Under the pieces are notes generated by a model. It saw only the letters and a list, made by a program, of their open reading frames with translations. It made no database searches and was not told the DNA's origin. From Mucilaginibacter sp. (lineage in GTDB: Bacteria; Bacteroidota; Bacteroidia; Sphingobacteriales; Sphingobacteriaceae), in NCBI GenBank assembly GCA_028288025.1, contig JAQBOM010000022.1:1-64000 (forward strand): 64,000 nucleotides of DNA, in the 5' to 3' direction. Positions 41,254-50,482 of this stretch are shown here, in pieces (positions within the stretch are counted from its first letter, which is position 1; each line of letters starts with the position of its first letter). Position numbers and translations under genes: made by a program.

Positions 41254-43590
41254 TTACCCAAGAGGCAATTTGAAATAAAACGTTGAGCCTTTACCGGGCT
41301 GACTGTCAACCCATAACCTGCCCTTGTGCCTCGCAATGATCTCGCCCGAAATAAACAGGCCAAGGCCAAGGCCCTGAAATTTGTAAAAATCCTTTTGCGT
41401 GCGGTAAAACTTTTGAAACAGCATTTCTTTATCCTTTTCCTCGATACCCACGCCAAAGTCCTGTACCGATATCACCACAAAACCATCATCAATAAAACTA
41501 TTAACAATAATGCTATCGGCTTCTGGCGAGTACTTGGCCGCGTTGTTTAAAAGGTTGTTGAATACCTGTTCGATACGTACGCGGTCTCCGGTAATTTGAA
41601 CGGGTTCAGCGTTTTCAATAGTCACTTTGTGTTTTGATGAAACATCCATAAAATGTTCAACATTTTGTCCGATCATTTCCTTTACATTGAATGGTTCATT
41701 TTTGTATACCATCTGCCCGGAATTTATCCGCGAAACATCCAGCAGATCATTGACCAACTTTTCAAGCTTGCCCACGTGATAAAGTGTCTTTGAAGCCAGC
41801 GGATAGGACTTATCGTCGGCGTTAATATTCTTTTTCAGCAGCTGCGTATACGCTTTAATACTGGTCAGCGGCGTCTTTAGTTCATGACTGGCAATGGTTA
41901 AAAACTCATCCTTCTTATCCATCAGGTCAATTAACGCTTGTTGCGCGGTTATCTGATCGGTGATGTCGGTCAGGCTTCCTATAAAGCCTTCAAATTTATC
42001 GTTATTAAAAATCGGGTTAGCTTGTACCAGTATCCAGCGGTACTCATTGTTTGCATTTTTAAACCTTGCTTTTGTGCGGAAAGTTTGAAGCCCGGCAAAT
42101 AACTTTACAAACCCGCCTTCTTTCATGCCATCGGGATGCAGGGCTTTAGTCCAGCCGGCGCCAAGGCTTTCTTCGCTGCTAAGGCCGGTAAAATCTATCC
42201 ATTGCTGGTTTACATATATCGCACGCCCCCGGTTATTAAACTGCCATATCATAAACGGGGTTTGATCGGCAATTTGCCTGAAATGATTTTCACTTGCCTT
42301 CACCGCGACCAGCAGGCGCTTCAACTCGGCTGCCTGTTCGGCTTTTTCTTCAGTGTTTCGCTGCAGCTCATTTTTCATCTGCAATAGTGAATTTCCAAGG
42401 ATATCGGATTCTCCCCGTGGCGTCACATCTACATAAAAATTCCCTTTCCTGATCTCGTCGGCGGCCTCCGCCAGCAGTTGGTTGTTAACATCAATAAACG
42501 CGACAGACCTGGCTAACTGTCCAATAACGTCGTTTGAATCAATACTCAAATTCAGCCCCGTTCCGCCGACTGCTATCTTTTCAGCTGCTACCCTTAGTTC
42601 TGTCAATACGCCAGTAATTGAAATAATGGTGGTGGTGATCATAAAAATACTTAACACCAGGGCTAGTAATAATAATACCAGTAAAATGGTTTGGTTACGA
42701 TGCACATTGTCTTTTATAGCATTTAATTGCTGGTGTATATTGTTCCATATTTTTGCTTGCTGCCCCCGCAATTGCTCAACAGCATTCCCAGAAAGCTTCC
42801 ACCACTGCACATCTGTATAAGTTATGCTGTCAAATTGCATTGTCTTAAAACTTTTATGGAGATAATCCAACAACGGCTTTGCCTGTTGCTGCATAATAAC
42901 CTCATAATCGGCGACCGCTTCGGGCGTTGACTTTGCTTTGAACTCCGTTTGGTAGGTCGTAAAAATCATATAAACTCCGGCAAGTCCCTGTAGCGTTCCG
43001 TTGCCGTATTTAAACTGGCGGGTGTACAGCACATTATAAATATTCGCCCGCAAAATACCAAGGTAGGTTATGATCTGTGACATTGCCCTTGCGCTGTGCA
43101 ACTCCTGGGTTAAAAGGCGCGCATTCGCGATCTGAAGCAGGGGAGTTACTTCGAGCATGCTTATGCGGAATATTGCCGTAGTGTAATAGTTCATTACCTC
43201 GCCGGCACTCATTTTATGCGCGTCACTCCTTTCCCTGATCGAAGCTAAGCTATCCAGCATCGTATAATGCTCAAATCCCTGCAAGTCCGGGTCGCCTTCA
43301 AGGTGCGCTATTACGGTATCGGTGGCGTGTTGTTGGGCTAATAGCTGTGTATAGGCGTCTTTTTTTAAAGCGTATTCGTAGGCAAACCGGCGCTCTTCCT
43401 GTAGCTGGTCTATCAAACGACTAACCATTGTCGACCGGTCGACAACCTCTATATTCTCCCGGCTCAGGTTGTACTTTTGTTTTTCAAAAAGATAAAACTG
43501 CACAGATAAATATATCAGGAAAAGCGAAGGGACCAGTCCGATTAAAATCAGTTTTGCAGGGAGCGGTAATTTTTTGAAGATATCGATCAT
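41254..43590 (-). CDS. NIT-HAMP-PAS hybrid-type sensor histidine kinase
   Basis: A 778-residue membrane kinase: helix 1 (about 14-33), a large periplasmic helical NIT-type (nitrate/nitrite-sensing-like) domain (about 50-295, with QEERRFAYEYALKKD and the HSARAMSQIITYLGILRANI core), helix 2 (about 301-325), HAMP (about 326-380), coiled coil, PAS (about 432-545, QTPFMIWQFNNRG), HisKA with His569 in TIASHELKTPLTS, and HATPase (NNLLNNAAKYSP, DFGVGI, LGLGLFISGEI). No receiver and no adjacent response regulator, so it is an orphan. The signal is uncertain; NIT domains do not always bind nitrate. Confidence 0.92.
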   Translation of the reverse strand: MIDIFKKLPLPAKLILIGLVPSLFLIYLSVQFYLFEKQKYNLSRENIEVVDRSTMVSRLIDQLQEERRFAYEYALKKDAYTQLLAQQHATDTVIAHLEGDPDLQGFEHYTMLDSLASIRERSDAHKMSAGEVMNYYTTAIFRISMLEVTPLLQIANARLLTQELHSARAMSQIITYLGILRANIYNVLYTRQFKYGNGTLQGLAGVYMIFTTYQTEFKAKSTPEAVADYEVIMQQQAKPLLDYLHKSFKTMQFDSITYTDVQWWKLSGNAVEQLRGQQAKIWNNIHQQLNAIKDNVHRNQTILLVLLLLALVLSIFMITTTIISITGVLTELRVAAEKIAVGGTGLNLSIDSNDVIGQLARSVAFIDVNNQLLAEAADEIRKGNFYVDVTPRGESDILGNSLLQMKNELQRNTEEKAEQAAELKRLLVAVKASENHFRQIADQTPFMIWQFNNRGRAIYVNQQWIDFTGLSSEESLGAGWTKALHPDGMKEGGFVKLFAGLQTFRTKARFKNANNEYRWILVQANPIFNNDKFEGFIGSLTDITDQITAQQALIDLMDKKDEFLTIASHELKTPLTSIKAYTQLLKKNINADDKSYPLASKTLYHVGKLEKLVNDLLDVSRINSGQMVYKNEPFNVKEMIGQNVEHFMDVSSKHKVTIENAEPVQITGDRVRIEQVFNNLLNNAAKYSPEADSIIVNSFIDDGFVVISVQDFGVGIEEKDKEMLFQKFYRTQKDFYKFQGLGLGLFISGEIIARHKGRLWVDSQPGKGSTFYFKLPLG

Positions 43591-43716
43591 CTTTTACCAG
43601 CGGCGGTGTGTGATAGTTTAATGTACTAAGTTACAACGCATTTAGGTGAAGGATGTTTATCGATAAGAATAAAAAATAATACAGGGAGATTGCTGGCGAT
43701 TTAGCGGTAAGCACCA

Positions 43717-44727
43717 TTACGGAAATTTATATAAAACGCCCAGTGCCAGGCCCTCGGTTCCCTGTATGCGCGACGAAGTGTTTTTATCATATAGGAATGT
43801 GCCATTTACTGTCACCGCTATCATGCGGTTTACTTTGGCAGCAAGCACGGCATCTATGCGGTGGCTTATATAGGCCAATGATTGCTGGTACGGAATAAAT
43901 AGCGAATACCTTGCATTGATATGAATGTTCGTCATCAGATCCTTATCGATAGTGGCCACAACCTGGAGAGCCAACTCATTTTTAAATGTGTGGTGTATGG
44001 CCACACCGTAGTTTGATGGCTGATTATGATAGATCGTCGTATCTAAAACAAAAGTTTGCCTGGCAGTACCGGTACCAAAGCGCAGGTCGAAATACTTCAC
44101 CGGCTTAAATTCAAAGCCGACAGACTCCGTCAGGTATCCCGGCGACATAAAATTTGAGATAAGCACCGGCGTTGTTGGTGGGCCATTATTGACAGATACA
44201 TAATTAAAGCCTTTATCGAACTGTGATTCGAATGTTAATGAACCGAAAAAGAACCAGTGTTTGGATAGCTGGGAGGCAACCTTATTATCAAAAAATATTC
44301 GGTCGTTGGTTTTTCGCGAGCCCTGCCCCTTATTTTTGGATATGCCGTAAAGCAGGTTAAGGTCCGTGGCGTAGCTAAAAGGCGCTTTGTTATACTCTGC
44401 TTTATATTCAAAATTACTTCCCAACGCCACCGCGTTTACACCACCGGCGCTATAATTTGAGCTAAAAGCCGATTGGCTGAAATTGAGCCCGAAAACTATC
44501 GATTTATGCCAGTAGCTCACTTTATAATCAAGCAGCGTCACCGGGATTAATTCTTCTCTTACCTGCAACGGACGCAATCGAAATGGAAGCGCATTTTTGT
44601 GCGGTTCTATCCGGTAATTATTGATCAGGTTGGTATCAATTTTAAGGCTGTCTTTTTTTTGTGCTGTCGCAGATAAAATAAACACAAAAGATAGTAAGAA
44701 AAGGGATACTAGTCTGAGTTTTAGCAT
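43717..44727 (-). CDS. DUF3078 family outer-membrane protein
   Basis: A 336-residue exported protein: signal peptide (ending ILSATAQ), then a short linker and a beta-strand-rich body with FGLNFSQSAFSSNYSAGGVNAV, the sequence landmark of DUF3078, and a C-terminal strand ending YKFP. It is likely an outer-membrane barrel; role unknown. The frame opens with TTG at 44736, but the ATG at 44727 (MLKLRLVSL) is the natural signal-peptide start. It is separate from neighbours by gaps over 120 bp. Confidence 0.8.
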   Translation of the reverse strand: MLKLRLVSLFLLSFVFILSATAQKKDSLKIDTNLINNYRIEPHKNALPFRLRPLQVREELIPVTLLDYKVSYWHKSIVFGLNFSQSAFSSNYSAGGVNAVALGSNFEYKAEYNKAPFSYATDLNLLYGISKNKGQGSRKTNDRIFFDNKVASQLSKHWFFFGSLTFESQFDKGFNYVSVNNGPPTTPVLISNFMSPGYLTESVGFEFKPVKYFDLRFGTGTARQTFVLDTTIYHNQPSNYGVAIHHTFKNELALQVVATIDKDLMTNIHINARYSLFIPYQQSLAYISHRIDAVLAAKVNRMIAVTVNGTFLYDKNTSSRIQGTEGLALGVLYKFP

Positions 44728-44862
44728 AGCATGCAATAATTGTTTAAGCGTAGGATTAAAAGCACAACATTAAACCGGCGATACGGTTTTAAACGACCCG
44801 GGCAAATTTATTATAATATAGTGACCAGCTGAAAAAAATTCTTCCGAATTAAGTCCGTCCGC

Positions 44863-45639
44863 TCATTTAGCTTTTAAACCCGGCAACGTATACCGCCTGG
44901 GATTTCGCATAAAGCGTTTGTAATTGGCTTTGATCGACGCTATAAATTCGTAATCTGTAGCTGTTTTGGTAAGATAATAGCCGGGCCTGTACCGCTGCAT
45001 AAATTGGGTCAGCTTTTCGTCTCTTAACCCTGTAATACTTGCAACCGTAGTCCGGTTAAACCGGTAATCGATCACATTTTGCTGGTAGTCGTTTTCTATG
45101 ATCTGGCGCAGATGTTCAGCATTGCGGCCGCTTTTGCTAAATGCGTTATATAAGGCATCAATACTTAAGCCCGCTCCGCCGCTTGAAGGCGTGGTCAAAA
45201 AATCGCTATATGCCAATGAGCCATATATCTTGCTGTAATCCGCTTTTGTCGCGGCAAGCCGCTTTTCGGGACTAAGCAATGTATCATGAATGGTCACCTG
45301 CTTTAATCTAATGGTCGACGGCATCAAATAAATAGCAATGGCCGCATCGCTTAAAACCTTAAGCGTATCCGGGCGAAATTCCTGCTTCGTGAAAACAAGC
45401 TGATCCCCCGGCCTAGCATTAATTTTGAATTCGCCTTTTAAATTATTGTAAGCTGCCTGGCCGCTAGCCAGGTTACGTACGCTAACGCTGGCAAGCCGGT
45501 CCTTTGTGCTTTTATCAAACACAATTCCCGCTACAGTTCTATCCTGCGCATATCCGTTTACTGAAAAGGCGAATAAACAACAGAAGAACCCCCATTTCAT
45601 CATATCGCCAAAACTAATCGCCCGGCTAATCTTATTCAT
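44863..45639 (-). CDS. Exported protein with carboxypeptidase-regulatory-like domain
   Basis: A 258-residue exported protein. The signal peptide may begin at an internal Met (MMKWGFFCC), and cleavage is expected near NGYAQ. A CarboxypepD-regulatory-like Ig domain follows (about 33-105, RTVAGIVFDKSTKDRLASVS, LVFTKQEFRPDTLKVL), then an uncharacterised helical C-terminal half (about 110-258) with RLAATKADYSKIYGSLAYSD and a basic end. Function is unknown. The TTG at 45651 opens the frame earlier; the ATG at 45639 (MNKISRAIS) is used. It lies 24 bp downstream of the LysM glucosaminidase gene and is probably co-transcribed. Confidence 0.75.
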   Translation of the reverse strand: MNKISRAISFGDMMKWGFFCCLFAFSVNGYAQDRTVAGIVFDKSTKDRLASVSVRNLASGQAAYNNLKGEFKINARPGDQLVFTKQEFRPDTLKVLSDAAIAIYLMPSTIRLKQVTIHDTLLSPEKRLAATKADYSKIYGSLAYSDFLTTPSSGGAGLSIDALYNAFSKSGRNAEHLRQIIENDYQQNVIDYRFNRTTVASITGLRDEKLTQFMQRYRPGYYLTKTATDYEFIASIKANYKRFMRNPRRYTLPGLKAK

Positions 45640-45663
45640 CAAGTTTAACAATCATTAACACCC

Positions 45664-46494
45664 TTACTTCGACACCACAAGCTTTTGGCCAATTTTAATA
45701 TTGTTATCCGCCATATTGTTTAGCCCTTTTAGCTCATCTAAAGTAAGTCCAAAACGTTTTGATATATTATATAGTGTATCTCCCTGCTTTACCATGTAAA
45801 GTTTATCGACAGGGGTGGCCGCAATCAGGGAGTCCTTTATAGCTTTCCCTATGTTTCTGTCTATTTGGGTAAACACCCTGTCTTCGCGTTTTATTTTTTG
45901 CACACCGCCTTCCGGCTGATCGTATTTATCGAGATGGTACTTTTCAATTACGCCAATCAGCAAATCGGCATACCTGGGATTTGTTGCATAACCCGCCTGT
46001 TTTAACCCTGTGGCCCAGCCCCGGTAATCGTTTTTGTCCAATTCAAATAACCGGGCATAGTTTTTCTTTTTCAGGAAGTTCGAATGATCCCTGAACGAAT
46101 CTTCGGGTTTGTCATAAACCCGGAAACAGTCGTTTTTATTGTCATCGTCTTTATAATAACTTTTGCCTTTCCAATCCGGTGAGCATTTGATGCCGAAATG
46201 ATTGTTGGCCACCCGCGCCAGCTCGCCGTTTCCGCTTCCCGACTCAAAAAGTCCCTGGGCAAGCGTAATACTGGCCGGTATGCCATATAAATTCATTTCC
46301 TGTATGGCAATGATTTTAAACCGTTCGATATATTGGAGCGATGTCTGCGAGGTATAGCCGGCAATGGCGGTGCTATTGGCCTTTTGAACGCTTTGGTTGT
46401 TATGCCGGGCCTGGCTGTTTGAAATAGTTTTTTTTCGGGGCGTGCATGATAGCACAATAGCGGATGCAATAAATAGATAGAGGGTCTTTCTCAT
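45664..46494 (-). CDS. Glucosaminidase-LysM lipoprotein (peptidoglycan hydrolase)
   Basis: A 276-residue envelope lipoprotein. The lipobox AIVLSC gives lipidation at Cys17. A FlgJ/LytD-type glucosaminidase domain (about 52-205) has the catalytic Glu84 in LAQGLFESGSGNG, NNHFGIKCSPDW and a YADLLIGVIEKYHL end. One LysM repeat (about 231-274, YMVKQGDTLYNISKRFGLTL) binds peptidoglycan. It probably cuts the glycan strand between GlcNAc and MurNAc in the periplasm. A second, LysM-less glucosaminidase gene lies directly upstream, giving a small wall-remodelling cluster. Confidence 0.92.
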   Translation of the reverse strand: MRKTLYLFIASAIVLSCTPRKKTISNSQARHNNQSVQKANSTAIAGYTSQTSLQYIERFKIIAIQEMNLYGIPASITLAQGLFESGSGNGELARVANNHFGIKCSPDWKGKSYYKDDDNKNDCFRVYDKPEDSFRDHSNFLKKKNYARLFELDKNDYRGWATGLKQAGYATNPRYADLLIGVIEKYHLDKYDQPEGGVQKIKREDRVFTQIDRNIGKAIKDSLIAATPVDKLYMVKQGDTLYNISKRFGLTLDELKGLNNMADNNIKIGQKLVVSK

Positions 46495-46569
46495 TAAAAT
46501 AGTTCAAATACCTTGTAAAGATAAATGTTGTAAGTTAAGAGGATCGCGTTTGGGCGGAATTTCTGTCTT

Positions 46570-47100
46570 TTAATTGTTTTGCGCAAGGCTTTCCTTGTCT
46601 TCCGGTTTCTCATCGAAGGTATACAGATGATATTTTTTTATCAACCCAAGCACCTGCGCCGCCCATTTATGGCTGCTGGCATAACCATGCTTTTGTATGC
46701 CATGCGCCCAGCCGGAATAATCGAAATGGGTCAGGGATGATGATAACCCACTGAATTCCCGGCGCTCCGTCATGATGCGGGCAAAATCCTGGAAGGAGTC
46801 AAATACAGAATCATAGCGTTTATATGCCGTGCGTACTTTCTTATTATGCCTGTAATAAACGATGTGGCCCCCGCCTTTTACGCCAAATTGATTGTTGAGA
46901 TGTTGTGCTAGCGCACTGTTGCCGCAGCCTGATTCGTGCATGGCAACGCCCAGGACAATACTTGCAGGAACACCGGTTTCGTGCATTATCCGGATAGCAT
47001 CCGGGCTAAACTTTTCGATATAGCCTTGCGGGGTATTTTTTTGCGCCGACACCATTAGGGTAGATACCAGCAACAATGTAACGAGTAGGTGTTTCTTCAT
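46570..47100 (-). CDS. Exported glucosaminidase (peptidoglycan hydrolase)
   Basis: A 176-residue protein with a signal peptide (1-20, ending LMVSAQ) and a glucosaminidase domain over the rest: catalytic Glu56 in VAMHESGCGNSALAQHLNNQ, FGVKGG, and WAAQVLGLIKKYHLY. There is no LysM or lipobox, so it is likely soluble in the periplasm. It shares the fold and end motif with the LysM lipoprotein 75 bp downstream, suggesting duplication. It starts only 2 bp after the O-methyltransferase stop, so the two are almost certainly co-transcribed. Confidence 0.9.
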   Translation of the reverse strand: MKKHLLVTLLLVSTLMVSAQKNTPQGYIEKFSPDAIRIMHETGVPASIVLGVAMHESGCGNSALAQHLNNQFGVKGGGHIVYYRHNKKVRTAYKRYDSVFDSFQDFARIMTERREFSGLSSSLTHFDYSGWAHGIQKHGYASSHKWAAQVLGLIKKYHLYTFDEKPEDKESLAQNN

Positions 47101-47102
47101 AA

Positions 47103-47741
47103 TTATTTTTTTCTGATGACCAGCAAACCGTCGCGAACCGGGAGAATTATTTTTTCTACCCTGGTGTCAGCAGCTATCTGGTCATTGAGTTTGCGGATGA
47201 TCGTTGTATCGGCGTCATTATCAGCGCCATATACTTTGCCCTTCCACAAAACATTATCAATTATTATTAATCCGCCCTGCCTTACTTTGTTAAATACAAT
47301 TTGAAAATAGGTATAATTATTCTTTTTATCAGCATCTATAAACACCATATCGAAACTATCCTCCTGTAATTGGGGGATAATTGCCTCTGCTTCACCGAAA
47401 TGCAGTTTTATTTTGTTCTCCACATTTGTTGATTTAAAATGTGAATAAAGCATTTCCTCCAGCTCGCGGTTAACTTCAATGGTATGGATTATTCCATCTT
47501 CCGTAAGTCCTTCGGCCAGGCAAATGGTGGCATATCCTGTAAAAGTTCCAACTTCCAGTATTCGCTTAGGCTGCATCATTTTACTAAAAAAACTAAGCAG
47601 CCTGCCCTGGTAATGACCCGACAGCATGTGCGGCTTAAGCACCTTTAAATAGGTTTCCCTGTTAATGGCCTGTAGCGCTAATGGCTCCGGTTCGCAATGC
47701 CCGTCAAGGTAGTCCTGAAGGTCATGGGGTAGAATGTCCAT
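47103..47741 (-). CDS. SAM-dependent O-methyltransferase (catechol/caffeoyl-CoA type)
   Basis: A 212-residue Methyltransf_3 family enzyme: SAM-binding ILEVGTFTGYATICLAEGL, IHTIEVNRE, and the metal site FDMVFIDADKKNNY with IIIDNVLWKGKV. It moves a methyl group to a hydroxyl of a small aromatic substrate, which is unknown here. The frame extends to a TTG at 47768, but the perfect promoter box TATCTTTG (47754-47747) lies between that codon and the ATG at 47741, so 47741 is the start. Its mRNA would be nearly leaderless. Two glucosaminidase genes follow. Confidence 0.92.
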   Translation of the reverse strand: MDILPHDLQDYLDGHCEPEPLALQAINRETYLKVLKPHMLSGHYQGRLLSFFSKMMQPKRILEVGTFTGYATICLAEGLTEDGIIHTIEVNRELEEMLYSHFKSTNVENKIKLHFGEAEAIIPQLQEDSFDMVFIDADKKNNYTYFQIVFNKVRQGGLIIIDNVLWKGKVYGADNDADTTIIRKLNDQIAADTRVEKIILPVRDGLLVIRKK

Positions 47742-47746
47742 GGGCG

Positions 47747-47754
47747 CAAAGATA
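47747..47754 (-). promoter_or_regulatory. -7 promoter box for the O-methyltransferase, 5 nt before the ATG
   Basis: TATCTTTG followed by CGCCC and ATG. The wording is almost the same as at panD (TACCTTTG, CCCC, ATG) and as the TPP riboswitch promoter. It excludes the upstream TTG as start. Confidence 0.5.
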
Positions 47755-47875
47755 CACCGTTGATTCAAATGATTTGAGGATTTCGTTGATTTTTTGAAAA
47801 ATGCACTAACGACGGTTAGCGGAATGTTTGATTTTTGGCGAATATTTGGTTGTTTATTTTTAAGAACTCATTGAG

Positions 47876-48298
47876 TTAAGATTGTCTGTTGAGCTGATTT
47901 TTCAATTTATACTCGTTGGTTACCCTTTTGATCTCAAGGCTTTTTGATCCGAAATTTAACAACAACCCAGTTTCCAATTTATATGCCTCCAAATAATTAA
48001 GGGCTTGGGCAAGGTGAAGATCATCTAAGTTGGATATGGCCTTTAATTCTACCATTATTTTATCATCCACAAGGAAATCAACGCGTCTTGTGCCGACGTT
48101 AACTCCTTCATAATAGATTTCCATTTCTAGTTCCCGGGAAAATCTTAACCCTTGTTTTTCCATCGCGATAGCCAAACACCTTTGATAAATCACCTCCTGA
48201 AAGCCATTCCCCATTGTGCTATGTACCTTCATTGCACAGCCAATAATTAATCCGGTCAGATCGGAGTGTTTGTATGAATTGCTTACAAATTCTTTCAT
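47876..48298 (-). CDS. GxxExxY family protein (PD-(D/E)XK nuclease-like)
   Basis: A 140-residue protein of the GxxExxY family: the name motif is GNGFQEVIYQ (about residues 32-41), and RVDFLVDDKIMVELKA supplies the D...ExK pattern of PD-(D/E)XK nucleases. NYLEAYKLETGLLLNFGS is also typical. The family is widespread, often patchy and horizontally moved; its function is not established. The frame opens at TTG 48304; the ATG at 48298 is preferred. It sits between ruvX and the O-methyltransferase gene, flanked by AT-rich word repeats. Confidence 0.88.
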   Translation of the reverse strand: MKEFVSNSYKHSDLTGLIIGCAMKVHSTMGNGFQEVIYQRCLAIAMEKQGLRFSRELEMEIYYEGVNVGTRRVDFLVDDKIMVELKAISNLDDLHLAQALNYLEAYKLETGLLLNFGSKSLEIKRVTNEYKLKNQLNRQS

Positions 48299-48375
48299 TT
48301 TCAATCGAAATTAAACGTTAAAATCAATAAAAAAATCAACTTATCAAAATCAGCGAAATCCTTTAATCACACAAA

Positions 48376-48789
48376 TCAGCGGTTCCGTTTTTCCATCCAC
48401 GACTGCAACAAAATAACCGCCGAAATGGTGTCAACCAGTTCTTTATTCTGCCGGTTCTTTTTGTTCATGCCGCTTTGCGCGATGGTAGCCGATGCCATTT
48501 TTGAAGTAAACCGTTCATCCAGCATTTCGACCGGAATTTCCGGAAATGTTTTTTTAAGCAGGTTTACAAATCCCTTCACGTGGATGGCCGATTGGGATGG
48601 CGTGTTATCCATTTGTTTAGGCTCACCCACAATAAAACGTTCTACGGGTTCGGTTTGGAGATATTTTTTTAGGAAATCGATGATCTTTAGCGGATGAATA
48701 TTATCGAGCCCGGTGGCAATAATTTGCAGCGGGTCGGTCACCGCGATGCCGATGCGCTTGGTGCCATAATCGAAAGCCATGATCCTCAT
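48376..48789 (-). CDS. ruvX: RuvX/YqgF-type putative pre-16S rRNA nuclease
   Basis: A 137-residue RNase H-fold protein. The start MRIMAFDYGTKRIGIAVTDP carries the first catalytic Asp; VGEPKQMD and EMLDERFTSKMA follow. The last acidic residue is in ELVDTISAVILLQ. YqgF proteins help to trim the 5' end of 16S rRNA. Length and start are standard. It is the last gene before a 545-bp gene-free gap. Confidence 0.94.
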   Translation of the reverse strand: MRIMAFDYGTKRIGIAVTDPLQIIATGLDNIHPLKIIDFLKKYLQTEPVERFIVGEPKQMDNTPSQSAIHVKGFVNLLKKTFPEIPVEMLDERFTSKMASATIAQSGMNKKNRQNKELVDTISAVILLQSWMEKRNR

Positions 48790-49334
48790 GGGTGGAGAGA
48801 GATTTGAGGTTGGAAATCAGAGATTAGGCGGCGCATCGAACAAAGATAGTCGTATTTGTTGCATTTATAAATCATGATAACATACAACTGAAACAAACTT
48901 CTGTGTAACTTAATTATTTTAATTGTATGGAGTGTGCATAGGATAAATCGCGACTGTATCATTTTGTGAAAGAGATACAGGTGTACCACCCGGCACACGT
49001 GGTTACACCTGAACACACCTGGTTACGCATAAACGCACTTCCACAATGCCAATTTTAGACTTCCATATAACTAACGCTTTAAAAGTTTTACCATGGGGTA
49101 ACAGAGACCTGCCTGCCGGAAGGAGACGCGGAGTACACAAAGTGTAAATAATTCTTAATTCCCTTCGTCTTATTTCTCTGTGTTCTTTGTGCTTTCTTAG
49201 CGCCCGCAGTGGTTAAATATCGGGCCTTGTATTCGTCTATGAATGAGTTATTTTTACCGAAACTGAAGACCCTTATTTTAGACTAATCTCCAACCTCCAG
49301 CCTCTAATCTCTAAAAATTACTTATTTTGCACCA
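48790..49334. other. 545-bp gene-free region between divergent ruvX and holB
   Basis: I find no convincing gene; a 76-codon minus-strand frame (48786-49016) lacks family signals. Present are TTGAGGTTGGAAATCAGAG-type words at 48795-48826 with related words (CTAATCTCCAACCTCCAGCC) at 49284-49314; a hairpin at 48980-49009 (GGTGTACCAC with GTGGTTACACC, one bulge) next to an ACTGTATCA word; and a degenerate long palindrome (about 49094-49215) with CAGAGA, CACAAAG and CTTTGTG words. holB has the box-like TTATTTTG 5 nt before its ATG. Confidence 0.6.
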
Positions 49335-50480
49335 ATGCAGTTTAGGGAAATAGTAGGACAGGATGCCATAAAGCAACGATTGATCAGTTCGGTAAACGAA
49401 AACCGGGTGAGCCATGCGCAGCTATTTTTGGGGCCGGGTGGTTCGGGCGGTTTGCTGCTTGCTGTAGCTTATGCGCAATATTTATCGTGCGAGGATAAGC
49501 AGCCGGACGATTCATGCGGAGTTTGCTCGTCATGCCGCAAGTACCAGAAGCTGATGCATCCCGACCTGCATTTTTCGTATCCTTTTTTTGCCAAGCACAA
49601 AGACGATACGGCCACAACTTTTATAGAGCAATGGCGCGAGGCTTTTTTAACCAACCCGTATTTAAGCCTGGATACCTGGCGCGAATATTTGGATGCCGAA
49701 AATAAGCAGGCTAACATCAACATCGCCGAATGCCACCAGATCATAAAAAAACTGAGCTTTAAACCGTTTGAGTCTGCTTACAAGATATTGATCTTATGGC
49801 TGCCGGAGTATCTCGATAAAGAGGGCAACGCGCTGCTCAAAATCATAGAAGAGCCGCAGCCAAATACGCTGTTTTTGCTGGTGGCACAAAACCAGGACCA
49901 GATATTAAACACCATTCTATCGCGAACGCAACTGATAAAAATACCGCAGTTGAGCTATAACGATATTAAATCGCACCTGGTTAATCATTATAACCAAACC
50001 GAAGAGGCGGCTGCCGAGATCGCTTATTTATGCAACGGCAATTTGTCGGAGGCGCTGACCATGATGCAGGAAGACAACAACGGCTATCACAGTCTTTTTG
50101 TGAACTGGCTGCGGTTGTGCTTTGCCAATAAAGGGCTCGAGGTTATGGCGTTTGTTGAGCAGGCATCAAAAATGGGCCGCGAAAATCAAAAGAACTTTTT
50201 GCGGTACGGCATTAATTTTATCAGGGAATGCTGCCTGCTGTTATCGGGCGCCGGTAGCCTGGTGCATTTACCGGCGCAAGAACTGGAAACCGCGCAAAAA
50301 ATGACCAGTGTAATGGATGTTTCAATGGCGCAGGGCATCATTACAGAGCTGGAAAAGGCGCATTATCACGTTGAACGAAATGCCAATCCGAAAATTTTGT
50401 TTTTAGATGTATCTTTACAAATTATTAAAATACTAAATTTAACGATCCGCCATGGGCGGACACCTTATACGCCAAGTTAA
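49335..50480 (+). CDS. holB: DNA polymerase III delta' subunit-like clamp-loader protein
   Basis: A 381-residue clamp-loader ATPase-fold protein. The start MQFREIVGQDAIKQRLISSV and NRVSHAQLFLGPGGSGG are typical; the P-loop is degenerate (GPGGSGG, no GKT), as expected for the non-hydrolysing delta' subunit. A four-Cys zinc module (CEDKQPDDSCGVCSSC, about 58-73) is kept. EGNALLKIIEEPQPNTLFLLVA and the sensor-1 SRTQLI (here LSRTQLIKIP) also match. It starts the unit holB - ricT - gldH, with only 2 bp to ricT. Confidence 0.9.
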   Translation: MQFREIVGQDAIKQRLISSVNENRVSHAQLFLGPGGSGGLLLAVAYAQYLSCEDKQPDDSCGVCSSCRKYQKLMHPDLHFSYPFFAKHKDDTATTFIEQWREAFLTNPYLSLDTWREYLDAENKQANINIAECHQIIKKLSFKPFESAYKILILWLPEYLDKEGNALLKIIEEPQPNTLFLLVAQNQDQILNTILSRTQLIKIPQLSYNDIKSHLVNHYNQTEEAAAEIAYLCNGNLSEALTMMQEDNNGYHSLFVNWLRLCFANKGLEVMAFVEQASKMGRENQKNFLRYGINFIRECCLLLSGAGSLVHLPAQELETAQKMTSVMDVSMAQGIITELEKAHYHVERNANPKILFLDVSLQIIKILNLTIRHGRTPYTPS

Positions 50481-50482
50481 TT

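Noticed and set aside
41160..41456. A 98-codon minus-strand frame at the 3' end of the NIT kinase gene
   Set aside because: It overlaps the kinase ATPase domain in another frame and has no features of its own.
48786..49016. A 76-codon minus-strand frame in the ruvX-holB gap
   Set aside because: It runs through word repeats and a hairpin, has an irregular composition and shows no recognisable start context or domain.
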